Origin: an uncultured Moraxella sp.
GTDB lineage: Bacteria > Pseudomonadota > Gammaproteobacteria > Pseudomonadales > Moraxellaceae
Reading direction: 5' to 3'
DNA length: 64,000 bases
Assembly: GCF_945873075.1 (NCBI RefSeq)
Contig: NZ_CAMCBS010000002.1
Coordinates: 1-64,000, forward strand
Of the stretch, positions 44,685 through 55,264 are shown piece by piece. Positions within the stretch are counted from its first letter, which is position 1. Each line of letters starts with the position of its first letter. A model generated the notes under the pieces. The model worked only from the letters and a program-made list of their open reading frames with translations. It made no database searches and was not told where the DNA came from. The position numbers were made by a program, and so were the translations under genes.

Positions 44685-45722
44685 ATGAAAGCAGTCGTCA
44701 TAGAACAATTTGGCAAACGCCCAACCATACAAAGCGTAACCGATCCTATCGTGCATGACGATGGCGTAGTCATCGAAGTCAAGGCAACTGGCGTATGTCG
44801 CAGTGATTGGCATGGATTTGTGGGGCATGATAGTGATATTATCTTGCCGCATGTGCCAGGACATGAGTTTGCGGGGGTGATTGCCGCTGTGGGCAAGAAT
44901 GTTAAGCGGTTTGCAGTTGGTGATCGAGTGACGGTGCCCTTTGTGGCAGGCTGTGGGGATTGTCCGAGCTGTCATTCGGGTAATCAACAGGTATGTGATC
45001 ATCAGTCGCAGCCAGGGTTTACGCATTGGGGGTCGTTCGCCGAACTGGTGGCGGTTCATCATGCAGATCTAAATCTAGTACATCTGCCACAGACGATGGA
45101 TTTTACCACGGCGGCAAGCTTGGGCTGTCGCTTTGTAACTTCGTATCGTGCGGTGATTGATCAAGCCAAAATCAAAGCTGGACAATGGCTGTGTGTGCAT
45201 GGTTGCGGTGGCGTGGGTTTGTCAGCGATTATGATTGCTGTGGCGGCAGGTGCTAATGTCATCGCTATCGATGTCCAAGAAGATAAACTGGCATTGGCAA
45301 AATCACTGGGTGCTGCCATCTGCCTCAATGCCACAGGTGTTGAAGATGTGGGCGCAGTGGTTCGTGATTTGACCAGTGGCGGTGCGCACGCATCGATAGA
45401 TGCACTGGGTGCGACAGCAACTTGTGTTAACTCCATCAATAGCTTGCGCAAACTTGGCAAGCATATCCAAGTTGGACTCATGCTGGGCACTCATAGCCTA
45501 CCACCAATCCCGATGGGTCGTGTGATTGCCAATGAGCTTGAGATTATCGGTAGTCATGGTATGCAGGCGCATCGCTATGATGATATGATGACGCTGATTC
45601 AGTCGGGTCGCTTGGCGCCTGAGAAGCTGATTGGCAGGACGATCGATTTGGAAGCGTCTATTGATGCTCTCATAGGTATGGAAAATAACCGTGATGTCGG
45701 CGTGACGGTAGTGCAATTGTAA
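44685..45722 (+). CDS. Zinc-dependent alcohol dehydrogenase family protein
   Basis: 345 residues, medium-chain dehydrogenase/reductase. The catalytic zinc site [19 protein letters not shown], the structural-zinc cysteine cluster [15 protein letters not shown], and the NAD(P) loop [14 protein letters not shown] precedes the ATG. The substrate is not predictable. Monocistronic, followed by a strong terminator. Confidence 0.9.
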   Translation: MKAVVIEQFGKRPTIQSVTDPIVHDDGVVIEVKATGVCRSDWHGFVGHDSDIILPHVPGHEFAGVIAAVGKNVKRFAVGDRVTVPFVAGCGDCPSCHSGNQQVCDHQSQPGFTHWGSFAELVAVHHADLNLVHLPQTMDFTTAASLGCRFVTSYRAVIDQAKIKAGQWLCVHGCGGVGLSAIMIAVAAGANVIAIDVQEDKLALAKSLGAAICLNATGVEDVGAVVRDLTSGGAHASIDALGATATCVNSINSLRKLGKHIQVGLMLGTHSLPPIPMGRVIANELEIIGSHGMQAHRYDDMMTLIQSGRLAPEKLIGRTIDLEASIDALIGMENNRDVGVTVVQL

Positions 45723-45754
45723 ACCATGCTCTGCTAAATATATAGTAGATACAA

Positions 45755-45785
45755 AAAATCGGCTTAATCACTAAGCCGATTTTTA
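45755..45785. terminator. Terminator between the dehydrogenase and oppF
   Basis: 12-bp stem AAAATCGGCTTA/TAAGCCGATTTT with A- and T-rich flanks. Likely bidirectional for the convergent units. Confidence 0.9.
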
Positions 45786-45795
45786 TTATCTTAAC

Positions 45796-46779
45796 TTACA
45801 CCTGCGCATGTAAGCACGCCACTTGATGATCGTCATTACCAGCAAGGCTTGGCTTGGTCTGGGCACAAGCATCGGTGGCTTTTGGACAGCGAGTGCGGAA
45901 CACACAGCCTGATGGCGGATTGATTGGGCTTGGTAGATCGCCTTCGAGTAGCTGCACTTCTTTGGTGCGCTCAAGCTCTGGATCGGGCAGCGGCACGGCC
46001 GACATCAGTGCTTGGGTGTATGGATGTGTTGGCTTGTCATACACGGCGGTGTCAGTGCCGACTTCGACAGCATTGCCCAGATACATCACCAATACACGAT
46101 CTGAGATGTGCTTGACGACAGATAGATCGTGGGCGATGAAAATCAGTGCCAAGCCCATTTCTTCTTGGACTTCTTGGAGTAGGTTAATCACCTGCGCCTG
46201 AATCGATACATCGAGCGCCGATACTGGCTCATCACAGATGATCAGCTTTGGGCGTAGAATGAGCGCACGAGCGATACCGATACGCTGACACTGACCGCCT
46301 GAGAACTCATGTGGATAGCGGTTGATGACATTGGGCAACAGACCCACTTTTTTCATCATCTCACGCACACGCTTGCCAATCTCTTCATTGCCAAGCTCAG
46401 GGTGATAGGTGCGTAGTGGCTCGGCGATGATATCACCGACGGTCATGCGGGGGTTTAATGACGCCAACGGATCTTGGAAAATCATCTGAATTTCTTGGCG
46501 TTTTTTCTTCCAGCCTTTTTCAGATAAGCCGACCAATTCTTCACCATCAAACAAAATACTGCCTGATTTGGCTTTGACCAGACCAATGATGGTGCGAGCC
46601 AGTGTCGATTTACCACAGCCTGATTCACCGACCACGCCTAAGGTTTCACCTGCTTTTAGGTCAAATGACACGCCATTGACGGCTTTTAGGGTGGCAGGCT
46701 TTTGCCAAAAGAACGCACCTTTTTTATGAATGTCAAAATGCGTTTGTACATCGCGAACTTGTAATAGTGGGGTACTCAT
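45796..46779 (-). CDS. oppF: Oligopeptide ABC transporter ATPase OppF
   Basis: 327 residues. Walker A GESGCGKST, signature SGGQCQR, Walker B IICDEPVSALD, and the Opp/Dpp C-terminal iron-sulfur-like CVFRTRCPKATDAC. Second ATPase of the Opp importer. GGAGAA lies before the ATG, and oppD ends three bases upstream. Last gene of the opp unit. Confidence 0.93.
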   Translation of the reverse strand: MSTPLLQVRDVQTHFDIHKKGAFFWQKPATLKAVNGVSFDLKAGETLGVVGESGCGKSTLARTIIGLVKAKSGSILFDGEELVGLSEKGWKKKRQEIQMIFQDPLASLNPRMTVGDIIAEPLRTYHPELGNEEIGKRVREMMKKVGLLPNVINRYPHEFSGGQCQRIGIARALILRPKLIICDEPVSALDVSIQAQVINLLQEVQEEMGLALIFIAHDLSVVKHISDRVLVMYLGNAVEVGTDTAVYDKPTHPYTQALMSAVPLPDPELERTKEVQLLEGDLPSPINPPSGCVFRTRCPKATDACAQTKPSLAGNDDHQVACLHAQV

Positions 46780-46782
46780 GCA

Positions 46783-47760
46783 TTATTCTCCTACAGGTAG
46801 ATTTGGGTGCTTCCAGTGGCAGGCGCGCTGACGCTCATTCGGCAAGAATTGTAGCTCAGGCGGTGTGCTGTGGCAGATGTCCATGGCGTATTGGCAACGC
46901 TCAACAAATGGACAGCCGACTGGTAGGTTCAGTAGGTTTGGCGGGTTACCAGGAATGGTGGTGAGACGCTCATTGTCATTATCTAGGCGTGGCACAGCAC
47001 CGAGCAGACCGATGGTGTATGGATGCGTCGGATTATAAAAAATCTCTTCGGTCTTGCCATATGCCATCGTACGACCAGCATACATCACTAGGATGCGATC
47101 ACAAGTGCCTGCCACAACGCCTAGGTCATGGGTAATCATGATGATGGTGGTGTCAAAGTCACGCTTTAGGTCGTTTAGTAGTGCCATAATCTGTGCTTGC
47201 ACGGTGACATCAAGTGCAGTGGTCGGTTCGTCAGCGATCAGTAGCTTTGGACGGCACAGTAGCGCCATCGCGATCATCACACGCTGACGCATACCGCCCG
47301 AGAACTCATGCGGATACATACCGATACGCTTACGAGCTTCGGGGATTTTGACCGCATCGAGCATACGGATGGATTCTTCCCACGCTTCGGCCTTGCTCAT
47401 GCCCTTATGTAGCACCAAGACTTCAGACAGCTGATCGCCCACTTTCATAAATGGGTTTAGGCTGGTCATCGGATCTTGGAAGATGATGGCGATCTCATTA
47501 GCACGAATTTTGTTCAGCTCATGCTCTGGCATTCCGACCAGTTGTTTGTCACGGAATTTGATTGAGCCTTCGGTGCGACCGTTTTTGGCAAGCAGTCCTA
47601 GAATCGAAAAGGCGGTTTGCGATTTGCCCGAGCCTGATTCGCCGACGATGCCAAGCGTTTCGCCTTGATTGAGTTTGAAATTGAGTCCATTGACGGCAGT
47701 GACCAAGCCGTCTTCGGTGGCAAATTTGACTTTTAGGTCTGATACTTCTAATAAAGCCAT
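46783..47760 (-). CDS. oppD: Oligopeptide ABC transporter ATPase OppD
   Basis: 325 residues. Walker [10 protein letters not shown], signature SGGMRQR, Walker [12 protein letters not shown], and the C-terminal [14 protein letters not shown] cysteines. AGGAG precedes the ATG. It pairs with OppF under the OppBC membrane subunits. Confidence 0.94.
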   Translation of the reverse strand: MALLEVSDLKVKFATEDGLVTAVNGLNFKLNQGETLGIVGESGSGKSQTAFSILGLLAKNGRTEGSIKFRDKQLVGMPEHELNKIRANEIAIIFQDPMTSLNPFMKVGDQLSEVLVLHKGMSKAEAWEESIRMLDAVKIPEARKRIGMYPHEFSGGMRQRVMIAMALLCRPKLLIADEPTTALDVTVQAQIMALLNDLKRDFDTTIIMITHDLGVVAGTCDRILVMYAGRTMAYGKTEEIFYNPTHPYTIGLLGAVPRLDNDNERLTTIPGNPPNLLNLPVGCPFVERCQYAMDICHSTPPELQFLPNERQRACHWKHPNLPVGE

Positions 47761-47823
47761 GGTGTTCTCCTAAGGTATGACGATCGCCACACCTTGTTAA
47801 TATCCTTAAATCTGTGTCATCTA

Positions 47824-48723
47824 TTAGCGATCTTTTGGATCCAGCGCATCACGCAGACCATCGCCCAAGAAGTTAAAACAAAACAGTGTGATGGTCAAAA
47901 AGATCGATGGAATGATCAGCTGCCATGGCGATACCTGCATGGTCTGTGCACCTTCTTGTAGTAGTGCACCCCAGCTGGTCATCGGCTCTTGAACGCCCAG
48001 ACCCAAAAAGCTTAGGAAAGATTCAAACATGATCATATTTGGTACTAGCAGTGACGCATAGACCACGACCACGCCCAGCACATTCGGTACGATATGACGG
48101 GTAACGATTTTCCAGCCAGACACACCGCCGACATGAGCCGCTTCGATGAACTCTTTGTTTTTTAGGCTCAAGGTTTGACCACGCACGATACGGGCGATAT
48201 CAAGCCATGACACCAGACCGATGGCAACAAAGATAAAGATGATGTTACGACCAAATAAAGTCACAAGCAAAATCACAAAGAACATGAACGGAAATGCGTT
48301 TAACACTTCAACAAAACGCATCATCAGCATATCTACTTTACCACCCAGATAGCCTGAGATTGCGCCATAGATGGTGCCAAATAGTACCGCCACGAATGCA
48401 CCAGCGATACCGACCATGAGCGAGATGCGACCACCGACAGCAGTACGTACCAACAGGTCACGACCAAGGTTGTCGGTACCAAAATAGTGCTTGGTTTCCA
48501 TCGATGGTGCTGATGCCATATTTGCCCAGTCGGTATCGGCATAGCCAAATGGCGCAAACATCGGCACAAATGTCACAAATAATCCAATCAATAATAATAC
48601 CAAGCCACTGACCAAGGCGGCTTTGTTGCGTGAAAAGCGGCGCCAAGCATCTTGCCACAGGCTACGACCTTTGATTTCTTTGGCTTGGGTCGTGGTTGGT
48701 GTGGTCGTTGCAATGTTAGACAT
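47824..48723 (-). CDS. oppC: Oligopeptide ABC transporter permease OppC
   Basis: 299 residues from the ATG giving MSNIATTT (AAGGA upstream). Six membrane helices, and the cytoplasmic EAA loop EAAHVGGVSGWKIVTRHIVPN that docks on the ATPases. The N-terminal part before the first helix is Thr-rich. It is the second permease of the importer, 63 bp before oppD. Confidence 0.94.
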   Translation of the reverse strand: MSNIATTTPTTTQAKEIKGRSLWQDAWRRFSRNKAALVSGLVLLLIGLFVTFVPMFAPFGYADTDWANMASAPSMETKHYFGTDNLGRDLLVRTAVGGRISLMVGIAGAFVAVLFGTIYGAISGYLGGKVDMLMMRFVEVLNAFPFMFFVILLVTLFGRNIIFIFVAIGLVSWLDIARIVRGQTLSLKNKEFIEAAHVGGVSGWKIVTRHIVPNVLGVVVVYASLLVPNMIMFESFLSFLGLGVQEPMTSWGALLQEGAQTMQVSPWQLIIPSIFLTITLFCFNFLGDGLRDALDPKDR

Positions 48724-48755
48724 AAACAATCCTTATAAAAATATCGCAATCAGGC

Positions 48756-49676
48756 TTAGTATTTGATTTTTGGGTCGATGACCGCGTATAAAATATCAAC
48801 GATGGCGTTGAATACGATGGTCAAGACACCCACCAAAATGGTCAAGCTCAGCACCAAGCTGTAATCACGGTTCAAGGCGCCATTGACAAATAGCTGACCA
48901 ATCCCTGGCAGGCCAAAGATGGTTTCGATGATGATTGAGCCTGTGATGATACCGACGAATGCAGGGCCAAGATATGAAATCACTGGCAGCGATGCAGGGC
49001 GCAGGGCGTGCTTGATGACGATGTGTCGCAGTGGCAAGCCTTTGGCGCGTGCGGTGCGGATAAACTGAGAGTTCATCGTCTCAATCATCGAGCCACGAGT
49101 GATACGAGCGATACTGGCGATATAGCTTAAGGACAATGCGGTCACCGGTAGCACAAGGTTCATAAAGGCGCCATCATTCCAGCCGCCTGCCGGGAACCAC
49201 TTTAAAATCACTGCAAAAATCAGCACCATCAGCGGCGCTTTGACAAAGCTTGGGATCGCCACGCCAGCCATCGCAAGCGTCATCAGACCATAGTCAAAAG
49301 CGCTGTTTTGCTTGAGTGCTGCGATGATACCCATCGTCACTCCGATGACGACAGCGATAATAAAGGCATAGACGCCAAGCTCAATCGATACAGGTAAGTT
49401 CTGAATCAGCAGCTCATTGATGGTATGGTCTTTATATTTGAACGATGGGCCAAAATCCCCGTGCAGTAGCTGCTTAAGATAGTGTAGATATTGTAGCCAA
49501 AGCGGATCATTGAGATTGTATTTAGCTTCGATGTTTGCTAGAACCGCAGGGGGTAGATTGCGTTCACCAGTGAATGGACTGCCAGGAGCCAGTCGCATCA
49601 TAAAAAATGAAATGGTGATCAGAAAAAGTAGCGTTGGAATCGCTTCCAAGGTGCGTCGAATAATGAGCTTGAGCAT
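48756..49676 (-). CDS. oppB: Oligopeptide ABC transporter permease OppB
   Basis: 306 residues from the ATG giving MLKLIIRRT (AGAGG upstream), the same length as E. coli OppB. Six helices and an EAA-like loop RTARAKGLPLRHIVIKHALRPA. It lies after a 400-bp gap from the binding-protein gene, with its own extended -10 in the gap. Confidence 0.94.
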   Translation of the reverse strand: MLKLIIRRTLEAIPTLLFLITISFFMMRLAPGSPFTGERNLPPAVLANIEAKYNLNDPLWLQYLHYLKQLLHGDFGPSFKYKDHTINELLIQNLPVSIELGVYAFIIAVVIGVTMGIIAALKQNSAFDYGLMTLAMAGVAIPSFVKAPLMVLIFAVILKWFPAGGWNDGAFMNLVLPVTALSLSYIASIARITRGSMIETMNSQFIRTARAKGLPLRHIVIKHALRPASLPVISYLGPAFVGIITGSIIIETIFGLPGIGQLFVNGALNRDYSLVLSLTILVGVLTIVFNAIVDILYAVIDPKIKY

Positions 49677-49865
49677 AAAAAACCTCTTTTTGCCAAGGCA
49701 AAACACTTCCATTTGATGGCTGTCTAAGAAAGGGTACAGCCGTGCGGTTGGTCAATGCAGAACCAAAAAATATCAGTCAGTCGCAATAATCATTTTTTTA
49801 ATGTTGAATTGCATCAAAACTGTATCAATTCTTGCCAGTTTGTAAACACAAACCACAATTTTCGT

Positions 49866-49874
49866 ATTATATCA
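49866..49874 (-). promoter_or_regulatory. Extended -10 promoter of oppBCDF
   Basis: TGA-TATAAT on the minus strand, about 190 bp before the oppB ATG. The -35 is poor. Confidence 0.5.
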
Positions 49875-50023
49875 AAACTTTGCAAGATGATTATGATTTA
49901 TTTGAGATATTTTGCGATGGCATTATCATAAAAATCGAATAAAACTGCCAAAAAAGTGGGCATTTTAAGCGTTTTGGTGATAATTATGCAAATTTTTGCA
50001 ATCTATCATCATTTGCAGGCTGC

Positions 50024-50057
50024 GATAAAAAACAGCCTGCATGGTAGCAGGCTGTTT
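50024..50057 (-). terminator. Hairpin after the proximal oppA
   Basis: 11-bp stem AAACAGCCTGC/GCAGGCTGTTT and a T-run on the minus strand, 16 bp after the oppA stop. It should let oppA be transcribed in excess over oppBCDF. Confidence 0.85.
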
Positions 50058-50073
50058 GTGCGGTGCTTCTGGA

Positions 50074-51699
50074 TTATTGATTGATGACCCAGTATTTGGC
50101 TTGCCATTGATCCAGTGGATCTTTGTTGGCGTAGTTGCCGACACGGGGCTTGACCAGGCGCACATTGGCATAGTAGAAAATGTCAATTTGGCTATGATCC
50201 TGATCCATGATGCGCTCGGCTTGTTCGTACAGCTTGATGCGATCAGCATCAGATAGACCTGCCGCCAAAGTTTGTGCCATCACTTGATCGTATTCCGCTG
50301 ACTTATAGCGTGTCCAGTTGTTGGTGTTGTTCGACTTACGCAGATTTAGGAAAGTCGATGCTTCGTTGTAGTCGCCACACCAGCGAGCACGAGCCATTTG
50401 ATAGTTACCATTACGGCGGCTGTCGAGATAAGACTTCCACTCTTGGTTGGTCAGATTGACATTGACAAAGCCAAGCGAGTCTTTCCATAGGCTACTGGCT
50501 GCGACAGCGATTTTCTTATGGCTTTCGTTAGTGTCGTAAAGCAGGTCAAAATTCAGCGGATTTGACTCATTATAGCCTGCTTCGGCAAGTAGCTGTTTGG
50601 CGGTCTCGATGCGCTTGGCTTTATCCCATGCTTGCCAATCCGGGGTGTATTTTAGATTACCTTTGATGGCGGTTGGGGTGAATTGGTATGCCGCAATTTG
50701 ACCTTGACCCATCACTTTTTCGGCGATTTGTTCACGGTCGAGCGTCAATGATAGCGCTTGACGTACCTTTGGATCATTGAACGGTGGTTTTTCGTGGTTT
50801 AGGTCATAATAATAAGTGCACAGCGTCGGTGCGGTCTTTAGCTCATCGCCATGTTCTTTTTTAAGCTGTTCAAATTGCTCTGGCGGTAGTTCGCTTGCGG
50901 TGATGTCGATCTCACCGGCTTGATAGCGCAGTACATCGGTGGTGGCTTGTGGGATTGGTAGTACCGTTAGGCTCTCAAGCTTGACTTTGTCCGCATCGTA
51001 ATAGCTTGGGTTCTTTTGTAGGACGATTTTTTCGTTAATCACCCATTGGCTTGGCTTATATGCGCCATTGACGACGATATTGGCAGGATCTGTCCATTTT
51101 TCGCCAAATTTCTCCACCGTTGCACGATGCACAGGCTGTACTGATGAGTGAATCATCATATCCACAAAATACGGCACAGGCTCAGATAGAGTGATTTCCA
51201 GTGTCTTATCGTCAATCGCCTTGATGCCTAGCTCTTCAGGCTTGACCTTGCCATCGATGACGGCTTGGGCATTGACCAGCTTAGCATCTTCTAGATAGCT
51301 GGCGTAGTACGAACCTGTGGCAGGATCGACCAGACGGCGAAAACTATACACAAAGTCATCAGCGGTCACAGGATCACCATTGGACCATTTGGCATCGCGC
51401 AGCTTGAATGTCCAGACCTTGTTATCGCTCGTCGTCCATTCGGTGGCGATACCCGGAATCAGATTGCCGTCATTGTCCGTGCTGACTAAGCCTTCTGAGA
51501 ACTGACGGATGATATTGGCTTCTTGGACGCCTTGAGCTAGGTGTGGATCGAGCGTTTCAGGTTCACTGGCGTTATTGATGGTGATGCCAGTTGGGTTGGC
51601 AGCACTGGTAGCAGGCTTGGCGCTGTCTTTTGAGCAGGCGCTGAGTGCTAAGGCTAGGCTGAGCGCAAGTAAGCTTGGTTTTAACAGGGTTTGTTTCAT
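50074..51699 (-). CDS. oppA: Oligopeptide-binding lipoprotein OppA, proximal copy
   Basis: 541 residues, SBP family 5. Type II signal peptide with lipobox LSAC (Cys22), then a Lys/Ser/Ala linker and the family pattern EPETLDPHLAQGVQEANIIR. Tethered in the outer leaflet of the inner membrane or in the periplasm, it presents peptides to OppBC. It is a close paralogue of the next protein. AAGGAAAG precedes the ATG. Confidence 0.93.
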   Translation of the reverse strand: MKQTLLKPSLLALSLALALSACSKDSAKPATSAANPTGITINNASEPETLDPHLAQGVQEANIIRQFSEGLVSTDNDGNLIPGIATEWTTSDNKVWTFKLRDAKWSNGDPVTADDFVYSFRRLVDPATGSYYASYLEDAKLVNAQAVIDGKVKPEELGIKAIDDKTLEITLSEPVPYFVDMMIHSSVQPVHRATVEKFGEKWTDPANIVVNGAYKPSQWVINEKIVLQKNPSYYDADKVKLESLTVLPIPQATTDVLRYQAGEIDITASELPPEQFEQLKKEHGDELKTAPTLCTYYYDLNHEKPPFNDPKVRQALSLTLDREQIAEKVMGQGQIAAYQFTPTAIKGNLKYTPDWQAWDKAKRIETAKQLLAEAGYNESNPLNFDLLYDTNESHKKIAVAASSLWKDSLGFVNVNLTNQEWKSYLDSRRNGNYQMARARWCGDYNEASTFLNLRKSNNTNNWTRYKSAEYDQVMAQTLAAGLSDADRIKLYEQAERIMDQDHSQIDIFYYANVRLVKPRVGNYANKDPLDQWQAKYWVINQ

Positions 51700-51757
51700 G
51701 GGTCTTTCCTTGATCGATGAGTAAATATCGCTATCTGATGGCGATAAAAATTGATGT

Positions 51758-51799
51758 CATCAAGCTTACGATCGCACGGTTGCGACCATAAGCTTGATG
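51758..51799 (-). other. Strong stem-loop between the two oppA genes
   Basis: 11-bp perfect arms CATCAAGCTTA/TAAGCTTGATG enclosing an inner stem TCGCA/TGCGA. No long T-run directly follows on the minus strand, so it is more likely a stability or processing element than a full terminator. Confidence 0.65.
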
Positions 51800-51811
51800 A
51801 GTGTTGGCCAA

Positions 51812-53458
51812 TTATTGCTTGATGCTAAGATCTTTGGCTTGCCAGTTGCCCAATGGATCAACGACTGAGAAGCCTTGGATATATGGCTTGACCAAGCGTG
51901 GCGCTGTGTATTGATATACAAAGATGGTGGCAGAATCTTTATCCAATTCAGCTTCTGCTTGGGCGTACAGATCGGCACGCTGTTCAGGGGTGACATCACC
52001 GCTTAGGGTGCGTGTCATCAGCTGATCAAAGGCAGGGCTGTTGTATTTGCCATAGTTGCTAGAGTTATCTGACTTGAAGGTATTTAGGAAAGTCGATGCT
52101 TCGTTGTAGTCAGCACACCAGCCGCCACGAGCCATCTCATGCTTTTGTGTACGGCGAGTTTCTAGATAAGTTTTCCATTCTTGGTTGTTTAGATTAACTT
52201 CAACAAAGCCAAGCGATTCTTTCCAAAATGCCGCTGCTGCCACCGCCAAAGTCTTGTGCTGTTCGTTGGTGTTGTACAGCAGTTCAAACTTCAATGGGTT
52301 TGATTCGCTATAACCAGCTTCAGCCAAGAGTTTCTTCGCTTCTTCGATGCGCTTGGCTTTATCCCAAGATTTCCACTCAGGCTCAAAGTTTTTCATACCT
52401 TGGGTGGCTTCTGGGGTGAATTGATAAGCAACTTTTTGACCTTGTTTTAGGATGCCATCGACGATGGTGTCACGATCAAGTGCCAAAGATAGTGCCTTGC
52501 GCACACGCACATCATCAAATGGTGCTTTGGTGTGGTTGAACTCATAATAATAAGTACAAAGCTTCGGTGGCTCGATGACTTCTGCGCCCAGATCTTTTTT
52601 GAGCTGATCATATTGCTCTGGTGGCAGTGCATCATAAGTGATGTCGATCTCGCCTGCCTTGTAGCGCTGTACATCGGTGGTCGATGCTGATACAGCAAGC
52701 AAGGTCACTTTATTGATCGTGGTCTTGGCATCATCATAGTATTGTGGGTTGCGCTCAAGGACGATGCGCTCATTGACCTGCCAGCTGGCTAGCTTATATG
52801 GGCCATTGACGACGATATTTTCGGGAGCTGTCCATTTATCGCCATGTGCTTCGATGACTTTTTGGTTTACAGGCTTGACTGATGTGTGAATCAGCATGTC
52901 AGGGAAATATGGCACAGGCTCAGATAGGGTGATTTCAAGTGTCTTATCATCGATGGCTTTGACGCCAAGTTCTTCAGGCTTGACCTTGCCATCGACGACG
53001 GCTTGTGCATTCACCACTTTGGCATCTGCTAGATAAGTGGCATACGGTGATGCGGTCGCAGGATCGCCAAGGCGACGCATCGAGTACACAAAGTCATGGG
53101 CGGTCACAGGATCGCCATTGGACCATTTGGCATCACGCAGCTTGAATGTCCAGACCTTGTTATCAGTGGTTTCCCAGCTTTCTGCCATACCTGGAATTGT
53201 CTTGCCATCAGGATCGGTGGTGGTCAGACCGACGAACATTTGGCGTAGGATATTTGACTCAGGCACGCCTGAAACTTTGTGCGGATCTAGAGATTCTGGC
53301 TCAGCGCCGTTATTGATAGTTAGCTCATCGGCTTTAGTGGCTTTGGCAGTGCTTTGGGTAGCTTGTTTGTCAGTTGATTCGCCGCCACAAGCAGCCAATA
53401 ATGCACTCAAACCAACAGCAAGTGCCAAACGAGATGGAGTAAGTAGTGGGTGTTTCAT
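51812..53458 (-). CDS. oppA: Oligopeptide-binding lipoprotein OppA, distal copy
   Basis: 548 residues from the ATG giving MKHPLLTPS (AAGGA upstream). Lipobox LAAC followed by GGESTDKQ, then EPESLDPHKVSGVPESNIL. Paralogue of the proximal copy with matching blocks over the whole length (for example VWTFKLRDAKWSNGDPVTA). First gene of the opp locus, followed by the other copy after 112 bp. The two may prefer different peptides; that is inferred. Confidence 0.93.
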   Translation of the reverse strand: MKHPLLTPSRLALAVGLSALLAACGGESTDKQATQSTAKATKADELTINNGAEPESLDPHKVSGVPESNILRQMFVGLTTTDPDGKTIPGMAESWETTDNKVWTFKLRDAKWSNGDPVTAHDFVYSMRRLGDPATASPYATYLADAKVVNAQAVVDGKVKPEELGVKAIDDKTLEITLSEPVPYFPDMLIHTSVKPVNQKVIEAHGDKWTAPENIVVNGPYKLASWQVNERIVLERNPQYYDDAKTTINKVTLLAVSASTTDVQRYKAGEIDITYDALPPEQYDQLKKDLGAEVIEPPKLCTYYYEFNHTKAPFDDVRVRKALSLALDRDTIVDGILKQGQKVAYQFTPEATQGMKNFEPEWKSWDKAKRIEEAKKLLAEAGYSESNPLKFELLYNTNEQHKTLAVAAAAFWKESLGFVEVNLNNQEWKTYLETRRTQKHEMARGGWCADYNEASTFLNTFKSDNSSNYGKYNSPAFDQLMTRTLSGDVTPEQRADLYAQAEAELDKDSATIFVYQYTAPRLVKPYIQGFSVVDPLGNWQAKDLSIKQ

Positions 53459-53530
53459 AAACAATCCTTGAAAATAAAACTAAAAAATACACCAAATTAA
53501 GCGAGAATTTGTTGCTTAAGGTAGCCTATA

Positions 53531-53556
53531 TTGACAAAATGTTACAGCCTTGTCAA
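53531..53556. promoter_or_regulatory. Inverted repeat in the oppA / M48 divergent region
   Basis: TTGACAA-N12-TTGTCAA: each arm carries a TTGACA that could be a -35 for either direction, or the pair could be an operator. The -10 partners are poor on both strands. Confidence 0.35.
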
Positions 53557-53645
53557 TGCTAATAACAAAAAGTTGTCCATAAGACATACATTTGTACTAT
53601 TTTTCAAGTACAATCATCATAGGATAATTCTGTTTATTTTGTCTT

Positions 53646-55166
53646 GTGAATTTAGCCATTGATATGAAAAATTTTCTGACCAAACACCGATTCCATTCAT
53701 TATACTTGGCGCTGCCCGTGGTGCTTAGCATAAGTACCAGTACCGTACAGGCGCAGGCGCCGACGAGTGCTTTTAGTCTGCCGACGATGACGAGTGGTGC
53801 AGGGTTTTATGAAGTGCATCGCAATGAGCAGATTGCCGCTTGGTCATTACGCCAAATCAACCGTGAGCTACCTCTCGTCACCGATCCATGGGTCAATCAG
53901 GTGCTAATGCAGTTATCTGGTGAGATGAATGCCGTCGTGCGTACTCGTCAGCTGTATGCCACGCCACTGATTATGGATAAGAATATCAATGCCTTTGCCG
54001 TGCCGGGTGGGTTGATTGGTATGAATACAGGGACGATATTATCCGCTCAGGGGCTAGATGAAGTGGCGAGCGTCATCGCGCATGAGATTGCACACATCAG
54101 CCAAAAGCACTATGAACACCGCATGGAGAATAATAAACGACTGATGGCACTACAGCTGGGTGGTCTGTTGGCGGCGATTGCTGCATCGGCAGCAGGGGGT
54201 GATGCAGCACTACTTGCGATGGCAGGCTCACAGACAGCCACCGCTGAAAACGCCGCCACACACAGCCGTGAGCACGAAAAAGAAGCCGATCGTGTCGGTA
54301 TGCAAATCTTGGTGCAGGCGGGCTATGATGCCTATGCAATGCCAAGATTTTTTGGGCGATTACAAAGACAGCTGAACATCAACCAAGCCAAAAATGCCTT
54401 TATGCCAAGCTTTATGCAGTCGCACCCATTCACCGCCGAACGGCTCAGCGAAGCCAATGCCCGAGCAGCTAGCCATCCTGCGCCGATGATGAGCGCCAAG
54501 CAAACCCAAGCCAAGCTATTTGACCGCTGGGTGTGGCGTATCAAATATCTCACCAATCAAACATCGCATACCGAGCTTGTCGCCAATGCTGCCCAAAGCG
54601 ATGGTGCAAAGCTTGCTTTGGCGACTTATTTGGCAGACCGTCAGCGACATGACGAAGCCAAGCAAGTCTTTGATGGCGTAGCGTTTGACACCGCTGATAC
54701 GCTCGTGTGCTTGACCAAATCGCACCTATCATTTGCCAAAAAAGACTATCAAAGCGCCATTGAGATACTCACGCCATGCCAAGCCATCTATCCCGAGCGT
54801 CGAGATTTACGCCTAGTGCTTGCCAATTATCATATCCATCATGGCGATGGTCAAAAGGCAAATAGCCTACTCTCGCTACTCACCCAAGATGGCTCAAATG
54901 ACCTAGTGGCGTGGCAATACGCCGCCCAAGCCTATGAGCTGATGGCAAGAAGTGCCCAAGATGACATCGCCAAGACCATCGCCACCATCAATGCGCTCAG
55001 AGCGCGCAGTCAAGAAGCACTGTGGCAAGGGCAATATCAAGCAGCCTTGCAGTCCATCGCTCAAGCCGAGCAGCTAGCAGGCGAGCAAGAACGCACTAAG
55101 ATGATGCTGACCATGCTCAAAAAAGATAAAGAAGCCATTGTGGATGCGCAGGAGTTTAAGCCATAG
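53646..55166 (+). CDS. M48-family metalloprotease (BepA-like)
   Basis: 506 residues from a GTG; an in-frame ATG at 53664 is the other likely start. A signal peptide is cleaved near VQAQA. The zinc protease domain has HEIAH at 146-150 (numbered from GTG), the third ligand region EKEADRVGMQIL, and a C-terminal half of TPR-like helices. E. coli BepA in the periplasm checks LptD and BAM assembly; this is the likely role. BamE, encoded at 60.6 kb, belongs to the same machinery. Confidence 0.88.
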   Translation: MNLAIDMKNFLTKHRFHSLYLALPVVLSISTSTVQAQAPTSAFSLPTMTSGAGFYEVHRNEQIAAWSLRQINRELPLVTDPWVNQVLMQLSGEMNAVVRTRQLYATPLIMDKNINAFAVPGGLIGMNTGTILSAQGLDEVASVIAHEIAHISQKHYEHRMENNKRLMALQLGGLLAAIAASAAGGDAALLAMAGSQTATAENAATHSREHEKEADRVGMQILVQAGYDAYAMPRFFGRLQRQLNINQAKNAFMPSFMQSHPFTAERLSEANARAASHPAPMMSAKQTQAKLFDRWVWRIKYLTNQTSHTELVANAAQSDGAKLALATYLADRQRHDEAKQVFDGVAFDTADTLVCLTKSHLSFAKKDYQSAIEILTPCQAIYPERRDLRLVLANYHIHHGDGQKANSLLSLLTQDGSNDLVAWQYAAQAYELMARSAQDDIAKTIATINALRARSQEALWQGQYQAALQSIAQAEQLAGEQERTKMMLTMLKKDKEAIVDAQEFKP

Positions 55167-55264
55167 CTATTAGCTGTTAATGAACAAAGTATGTCTATAA
55201 AATTCAAAACATATTTGATTAACTGATAAAAATATTTAAAAAGTTATCCAAAAGCATCAGGCAA

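Larger units (their letters stand above)
49677..50073. other. Intergenic region oppA / oppB
   Basis: About 400 bp, AT-rich, without a gene. It contains the oppA terminator hairpin (50030-50057), a TGCAAA/TTTGCA palindrome (near 49987-50000), and a minus-strand extended -10 (49866-49874) that can start oppBCDF separately. Confidence 0.6.
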
